Shown here: one piece after another, positions 63,901 through 64,000 of the stretch
Numbering within the stretch: position 1 is the first letter of the stretch
Layout: the number at the start of each line of letters is the position of its first letter
The notes under the pieces: model-generated
Told to the model about the DNA's origin: nothing
What the model saw: the letters and a program-made list of their open reading frames with translations, nothing else
Databases searched by the model: none
Program-made: the position numbers and the translations under genes
Origin: SHXO01 sp964523885
GTDB lineage: Bacteria; Pseudomonadota; Gammaproteobacteria; Burkholderiales; SHXO01
Assembly (NCBI GenBank): GCA_964523885.1
Contig: CAZFYX010000020.1
Location: forward strand, 29,663 to 93,662
Reading direction: 5' to 3'
DNA: 64,000 bases

Positions 63901-64000
63901 TGTTCGGAGCGATCAGCATCAAGACCGGTGGTGGGGTGAGTGCGAGCTACACGGCGAGCCTGTCGCAGATCGATGCGGTGGCGCTCAGTGGCACGCCGGC
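54966..64000 (+). CDS. giant LEPR-XLL surface protein with haloperoxidase-like and metalloprotease-like domains (3' end missing)
   Basis: The frame stays open from 54966 to the window edge, at least 3,011 residues. The N-terminus has the LEPR-XLL pattern FEVLEQRLLMSADL (about 43-56), known from giant exported proteins. In order I see: CARDB-like and beta-helix regions to about 540, Ig-like domains, and a vanadium-haloperoxidase-like domain (Lys904, Arg911-Pro912, SGHS 947-950, Ser997-Arg998, His1004). Further Ig and Big_5-like domains, a carboxypeptidase-regulatory-like domain and 13 Gly-Pro repeats (about 1648-1673) follow. Then come a matrixin-like HEIAH (1827-1831) with a third ligand at Asp1837, a malectin-like domain, TDGDGL calcium repeats (about 2220-2245), an LVIVD-type propeller (about 2270-2570) and Ig/IPT domains to the end. 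A strong GGAG-type ribosome site precedes ATG 54966. Probably a secreted adhesin or enzyme. Confidence 0.88.
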   Translation, partial: MTAPKGCRLNPLAGALRRLFSRLSPAANAAPPAARQLRRRVSFEVLEQRLLMSADLLPVLGEVVLPDSAPASQAITVPLTVHNQGDAAAGPVIVGLDARSVLNPGGPAVRLGQVDVGAVAAGGSSAPLEIVAPLAALAPGAYTLTAVVDPDAAVIDQNRTNNSVAVPANLIVEGRLGDLPGGGRIGTLQITEPDATQLTFTLTGPGYVRVLPQADGWRLDVSQSNATTVLSIAVSNGAATLHQLNVTGSIGSVLAPGMTFSGQAAISGTIARLTLGDVTGPSTISVGGTGIALAFTAANVSDLTLTSAGALGPVTVKQWLDTTAGGTDFIHAPALATLAVQGDFGASLDLSGAGVSGLVLSTANIQGAIVGGSWNVQGRGGAILTGRTDASWSASFTGALTQFSVKGNASGTLTTPSLQTLIVGGNLVGAKVTVGAKLGADGKFGGSGADADTFSPGVLSRLRVTGNVDGSVIRVGVDPVDGLFDNGNDLIAGDTASRIQELLIGGNLRNGSRILAGAFPASVRVGAFTGDPTGVPGLGNLDRDTIAPAFTTFSLSAADATNPGLDQTGAATVQLKGIAEAGATVTLASQNISVVAGAGGAFTMPGVALAVGANELTLTATDAAGNATSLTRTITRNSAVQSDAVLTWNLIALKAVQLDVTDPPVATRTLAMVSLAQYDALAAIEGTPAYLVQRTVTGPTSAQAAAAVAAYRVLSLTYPAQKAGLDAELAQSLAGIADGAAKDRGIALGLSVADAVIALRANDGADAFVEHLGGTAVGQWRPTGPAFDVPDEPQWRYVQPFALSSPSQFRPAAPPALDSIAYATAVEEIKRLGSATSSERTDDQTEQALFWADGKGSYTPPGHWNLIAEDIARQQGNGLSANARLFAQLNVALADAAIACWDAKYTYDLWRPETAIQNAELDGNAGTSADAAWRPLLLTPAHPEYVSGHSTFSAAAAAVLAATFGDDVTFSTTSPTLPGVTRTYTSLNEAAQEAGRSRIFGGIHYEFTNQAGQVLGQQVADAVLAKFALAADTQAPAVVVDATPSAARTNLTVTGQILDNLSGAASATVRLDGGAAQPLVLDALGRFSFVTALATDGSADGVHTFTIIATDQAGNVSAGYARTFTLDTKAPTLALDGLADGTSLTATARLKGSADATGTGLTLLNFKFDNGPTRSLVFDATTGAFDQSLQYGNLDVGSHTLTINVADAAGNTASFTRNLVVDQLAPFVVAGVTPVDGSQQVGVTQRPQVVFSRAVNAATLNAESLYATGPDGSKLAATIVPAADGTYAWMFFTDPMPGGAQITLHIDGSKIRAAADGAFLDADGNGSAGGERTVSFTTVSTTSVAGTRLIGRVVDPGPDLEPMTFDDIRRGPDGIIHTPDDVFLLPIAHAKVFILGREDQFVFTDANGFFELTDVPAGTVKIAIDGRTATNAPAGVFFPEMVMDAELTGGVTNTLMGSMGSSQERVANADRTEVYLPRIATSILQTVSDTQPTVITAIDPAAAPALSEEERQALTLTIAPGSAVDEHGNALDNVQIGIATVPPELVRDMLPPGVLQHTFDITIQAPGVATFTEPVQITFPNVFNAAPGTKLNILSFDHTTGRLVINGTGTVSADGETVVSDPDSGVKAPGWHGMAPPGPTGGSDRPRGPGPGPGPGPGPGPGPGPGPGPGPGPAPVPPIIPGPISPPGAGVVVIVPPPNPGTGVVTPPVVGVVPGLPNAPDYQIDIQLPATGLTPAQQQAVQDAIRRWEQIVVGDLPADLTVDGLVDDLRIRFGIANLDGAGGRLADTQILDVRTGSLKLPSLASITLDQSDLASLSATQLQAVLLHEIAHAMGFGDLFAALGLVNTSVAGNPQFTGANAVAAFAALTGTAQTSVPLDNRAGSNATHWREAIFGNELLTPLLDANGPYPLSALSLAALKDMGYIVRPGQADAYALPGPAFVFHPNATAPANSGNGELLDATGGGVTPSQVAAAPAPTPADHLFFAFDFGPASSPTTPGFGTVSASTAYSAQRGWGWQSTAGVTDQRTSTDPLAPLTSDFVQTSDGTFLVDLPNGTYDVIVTLGDDARARELMTYSIEGARRGAVSTQAGEHASLIHRVEVSDGQMRLNFTGPGAGVALNALEIHQVSTYVTPPSATDYTSGRFYLAIQNLDTGFILRDKVDVTAGAALCINGVVLSPNTAYRQYVYHVDTNTVGVSEFVTPGSGVNFDMPEVVLGNRMTPDTDGDGLENLAEFIVGTRVDRADTDGDGLGDRAELLQRLDPLGGIAVPSGLIASQPMQGNAVALDVVSDPSNPSKLTAFVATGSRGLAVVDVSRYTAPILLADVDLQGDAQDVAVDAQRGLALVAAGSAGLHILDVSSPASPQLVRTVAFDGIVTRVEVRDGLAYVAYGGALAVVDVNTGDVRQSLSTGGQSVQALAMDGDALFVLTDSVTLRAYSAAGGVLIASGSLTLPALGRSLFVGGGVATIGAEGNFQGGFMTANVANLASLALLSGVDSTGVGGRAVVLNGSGLAVGVGTPGGVFGTQTLDVLSAVDPANTGAFVARYNLPQIPEDVRIAGGMAYVAAGSGGLLVVNYAGFDTGGIVPTVSITASAVDVDAGTPGIQVIEGRNVRVTPVVADDVQIRSIELLVNGTAVASDASFPYELQTFAPLRATGGNSMTLQVRATDTGGNVGLSNVVTLDVVADTFPPQVASVSIANGDRRFFVRSIDIAFDEPLDTARLATSGITLTRAGADGTFGTSDDVAIPVDLDVRSLGQQLSVVMSGILAPGEYRLSVDPSIVSDRAGNQLAAAIVRTFSIRPASDVKAVSGVPDISTAPSANPGQEIGISVPFDPATARADVKVTNDAGGISTRTLTVTRIDAAKGIAYFRVPIDAVTGDAVVYSQVGNVRTDFADGTFPLQILSTITDVQVESVAADGSSATLLIAGTGFFDGGAEYRFGSDTVVDGLTAGGPDVFGRFDAALGFVPNGYVRVSVPLSAGVFGAISIKTGGGVSASYTASLSQIDAVALSGTP
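59907..59984. repeat. Gly-Pro codon repeat in the giant gene
   Basis: Thirteen successive Gly-Pro codon pairs with varied third bases encode a stiff extended hinge between the regulatory-like domain and the metalloprotease-like domain. Synonymous variation shows it is selected at protein level, not a recent slippage product. Confidence 0.85.

Overview
This is a dense, very GC-rich chromosomal window (well above 60% G+C by eye, strong G/C third-position bias) with no rRNA, tRNA, CRISPR array or insertion sequence that I could recognise. Gene content suggests a free-living aerobic or facultative betaproteobacterium, Burkholderiales/Rhodocyclales-like. Supporting genes are an intracellular PHB depolymerase, a BCAM0308-family protein, aa3-type cytochrome oxidase subunit I, FNR/ANR-type operator sites, a PEP-CTERM protein and a LEPR-XLL giant surface protein. 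The taxon is an inference.

Layout. 1-3.9 kb: the end of a D-aminoacylase-type amidohydrolase, a coupled alpha/beta hydrolase, a small unknown protein and a Liv-type periplasmic binding protein. 4.1-9.0 kb: a three-gene operon matching yhiI-rbbA-yhhJ (membrane fusion protein, double ABC ATPase fused to a permease, second permease), each gene overlapping the next. 9.0-14.8 kb: lipoproteins, a DinB protein, a 40-residue membrane ORF, an epoxide hydrolase, and an overlapping lipoprotein/M48 protease/lipoprotein operon.

14.9-33.9 kb: an island resembling the low-oxygen-activated loci of Burkholderia. It holds a phosphoribosyltransferase facing a dienelactone-hydrolase-like protein, a Lon-related protease, a stress-protein-like ORF and nicotinate phosphoribosyltransferase in overlapping order, then CBS, BCAM0308 and DUF2934 proteins. 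It continues with a two-gene dikinase system lacking the usual PEP-binding barrel, a PhnD-like binding protein, an MFS transporter and a hemerythrin. Four intergenic palindromes fitting TTGAY-N4-RTCAA lie in this island and I saw none elsewhere, so FNR/ANR-type co-regulation is the best explanation.

33.9-49.4 kb: a GDSL esterase, three sensor kinases without adjacent stand-alone regulators (two are hybrids), a sugar-acid dehydratase of the IlvD/Edd family, a zinc-ribbon metallopeptidase, a cyclase-like/PEGA membrane protein, an MFS exporter and a solitary ctaD. 49.7-54.0 kb: asnS, a secreted YqgE-like protein, PHB depolymerase and a glutathione transferase. 54.4-64.0 kb: a PEP-CTERM protein, then an open reading frame of more than 3,000 codons that runs off the window. 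It carries a LEPR-XLL start, a vanadium-haloperoxidase-like domain, a Gly-Pro hinge, a matrixin-like zinc motif, calcium-type repeats and a propeller.

Most long reading frames opposite these genes are composition artefacts and were left out.
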